Assembly (NCBI GenBank): GCA_030150565.1 | Contig: JASLFR010000021.1 | Span: forward strand, 1-13,477 | Source: Cardiobacteriales bacterium | GTDB taxonomy: Bacteria > Pseudomonadota > Gammaproteobacteria > Cardiobacteriales > Wohlfahrtiimonadaceae | DNA length: 13,477 nucleotides | Direction of reading: 5' to 3' | In this document: one piece after another, positions 12,290 through 13,477 of the stretch | How positions within the stretch are numbered: position 1 is the stretch's first letter | Layout: each line of letters opens with the position of its first letter | Program-made: the position numbers and the translations under genes | Notes under the pieces: model-generated | What the model was told of the DNA's origin: nothing | The model's database searches: none | Seen by the model: the letters and a program-made list of their open reading frames with translations, nothing else

Positions 12290-13477
12290 ATGAGCCGAGT
12301 GAAAAAATCATTTGTCTGCCGTGAATGTGGCGCCATTAGTCAAAAGTGGGCGGGGCAATGTCTCGACTGCCGAGCGTGGAATAGCATTGAGGAGCGGATA
12401 GAGGATCAGACCCCTACCCGCCTTTCAGGATATGCAGGGAGCGCAGGAAGCGTTGGCGTGCAGAAATTGAGCGAGGTCTCAAAAGAGCACTTCACCCGCA
12501 TTAGTACGGGGTTAAATGAGCTCGATCGTGTTTTAGGGGGAGGATTGGTAGATGGTTCAGTGGTCCTCATTGGGGGGGATCCAGGTATTGGAAAATCCAC
12601 CATTCTTCTTCAAACAATGATCCACCTTAGCGATCATGGGGAGAATGTTCTCTACGTAACAGGGGAAGAATCCCCAAGCCAGATCGCCCTTAGAGCGGAG
12701 CGTTTACAACTTAAAGGGGAGAATCTTCAGCTTCTATCAGAGACTTCTGTTGAAAAAATTCTCCACATCGCACAACCCTTAAAAGCGGATGTGATGGTTA
12801 TCGACTCAATTCAGACCATTTTTACCGAAAATCTCTCCTCCGCCCCTGGAAATGTAGCGCAAGTAAGGGAGAGCACAGCGCTCCTCACCCGCTTTGCCAA
12901 ACGGACGGGCACCTCCATCTTTCTTGTGGGGCATGTGACTAAAGAGGGAGCGATTGCAGGGCCCCGTGTTCTAGAGCATATGGTCGATTCCGTCCTCTAC
13001 TTTGAGGGGGAGGTCGACTCCCGCTTTCGTATTATGCGCTCCTATAAGAACCGTTTTGGCCCCGTTAACGAGATTGGCGTCTTTGCAATGACCGATCTTG
13101 GGCTACGCCCGATCAACAACCCCTCTGCGATCTTTCTCTCTCGTCAGACTGAGCCAAACGCAGGGAGCGTCATTATGGTGACCCGTGAAGGGACGCGCCC
13201 CCTCTTAATCGAGATTCAGGCGTTGGTAGATGACTCAATCGGAAGCCAGCCCAGACGTGTCACATTGGGGATTGAACAGAATCGTTTAACGATGCTGCTT
13301 GCAGTTCTCCACCGTCATGGTGGCATCTCCATGATGGATCAAGATGTCTACGTCAATGCTGTTGGTGGGGTGAAAGTTACAGAGACCGCCTCCGATCTTG
13401 CAGTGCTTGCGGCGGCCTACTCAAGCTTTAGAAACGTTGTTCTTCCCCAAGATCTCATTATCTTTGGTGAGGTTGGC
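12290..13477 (+). CDS. radA: DNA repair protein RadA (Sms), 3' end missing
   Basis: The first 396 codons of RadA run open to the window edge; E. coli RadA has 460 residues, so about 60 are missing. RadA is a RecA-related ATPase and DnaB-like helicase that processes recombination intermediates. It has the N-terminal four-cysteine zinc finger (C10, C13, C24, C27), Walker A GDPGIGKST (96-104), Walker B VMVIDS (168-173) and the RadA-specific KNRFG motif (253-257). The Lon-protease-like domain begins around residue 280 (PSAIFLSRQ), and its characteristic GGVKVTETASDLAVLAA (359-375) is present. The ATG has GGAG 7 bases upstream. The gene follows the MFS gene by 42 bases with no terminator; whether it has its own promoter is unclear. 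Confidence 0.95.
   Translation, partial: MSRVKKSFVCRECGAISQKWAGQCLDCRAWNSIEERIEDQTPTRLSGYAGSAGSVGVQKLSEVSKEHFTRISTGLNELDRVLGGGLVDGSVVLIGGDPGIGKSTILLQTMIHLSDHGENVLYVTGEESPSQIALRAERLQLKGENLQLLSETSVEKILHIAQPLKADVMVIDSIQTIFTENLSSAPGNVAQVRESTALLTRFAKRTGTSIFLVGHVTKEGAIAGPRVLEHMVDSVLYFEGEVDSRFRIMRSYKNRFGPVNEIGVFAMTDLGLRPINNPSAIFLSRQTEPNAGSVIMVTREGTRPLLIEIQALVDDSIGSQPRRVTLGIEQNRLTMLLAVLHRHGGISMMDQDVYVNAVGGVKVTETASDLAVLAAAYSSFRNVVLPQDLIIFGEVG

Noticed and set aside
12070..12336. Minus-strand frame across the MFS-radA gap
   Set aside because: It is antisense to the end of the MFS gene and the start of radA, with no ribosome site or family resemblance.

Overview
This window is chromosomal DNA of a gammaproteobacterium. 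The clues are an art-type amino-acid ABC transporter in the order ATPase, binding protein, permease, permease, and rhlB and trxA back to back as in enteric bacteria. A prfB gene with the classical +1 frameshift site also fits, as does a radA. The genus is uncertain; a Cardiobacteriales-like relative is only a guess. Most of the window has moderate GC. The first ~1.3 kb is clearly AT-richer.

Region 1 (1-1349, minus strand): an AT-rich two-gene unit. A compact dynamin-like GTPase (266-1150) overlaps by 4 bases the start of an unrecognised gene that leaves the window at base 1. It lies just beyond the 3' end and terminator of a tRNA-Ser(GCU) gene, a typical place for accessory DNA. It is the part of the window most likely to hold something undescribed.

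Region 2 (1350-4538, minus strand): tRNA-Ser(GCU) with its own promoter, preceded by artP-artI-artQ-artM. This operon encodes a basic amino-acid (probably arginine) importer: periplasmic binding protein, two inner-membrane permeases and a cytoplasmic ATPase. A short hairpin sits between the binding-protein gene and the permease genes.

Region 3 (4539-7565): divergent from art, a P-loop ATPase of unknown function is followed with no gap by a Mth938/DUF498 (NDUFAF3-like) gene. These converge, across a shared terminator hairpin, on a minus-strand pair: a small lipoprotein and a MidA-type SAM methyltransferase (NDUFAF7-like). Homologues of two mitochondrial complex I assembly factors are therefore neighbours here.

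Region 4 (7566-10940): rhlB (RNA helicase with a long Arg/Asn-rich tail) diverges from trxA, a thioredoxin with an unusual C-M-P-C active site. Next is prfB (release factor 2), whose full frame runs from 9759 to 10860 through an in-frame UGA at codon 26. Each of these genes is followed by a clear intrinsic terminator.

Region 5 (10941-13477): an MFS transporter of the monocarboxylate/oxalate-formate type, then the first 396 codons of radA, a DNA recombination/repair ATPase cut by the window end.
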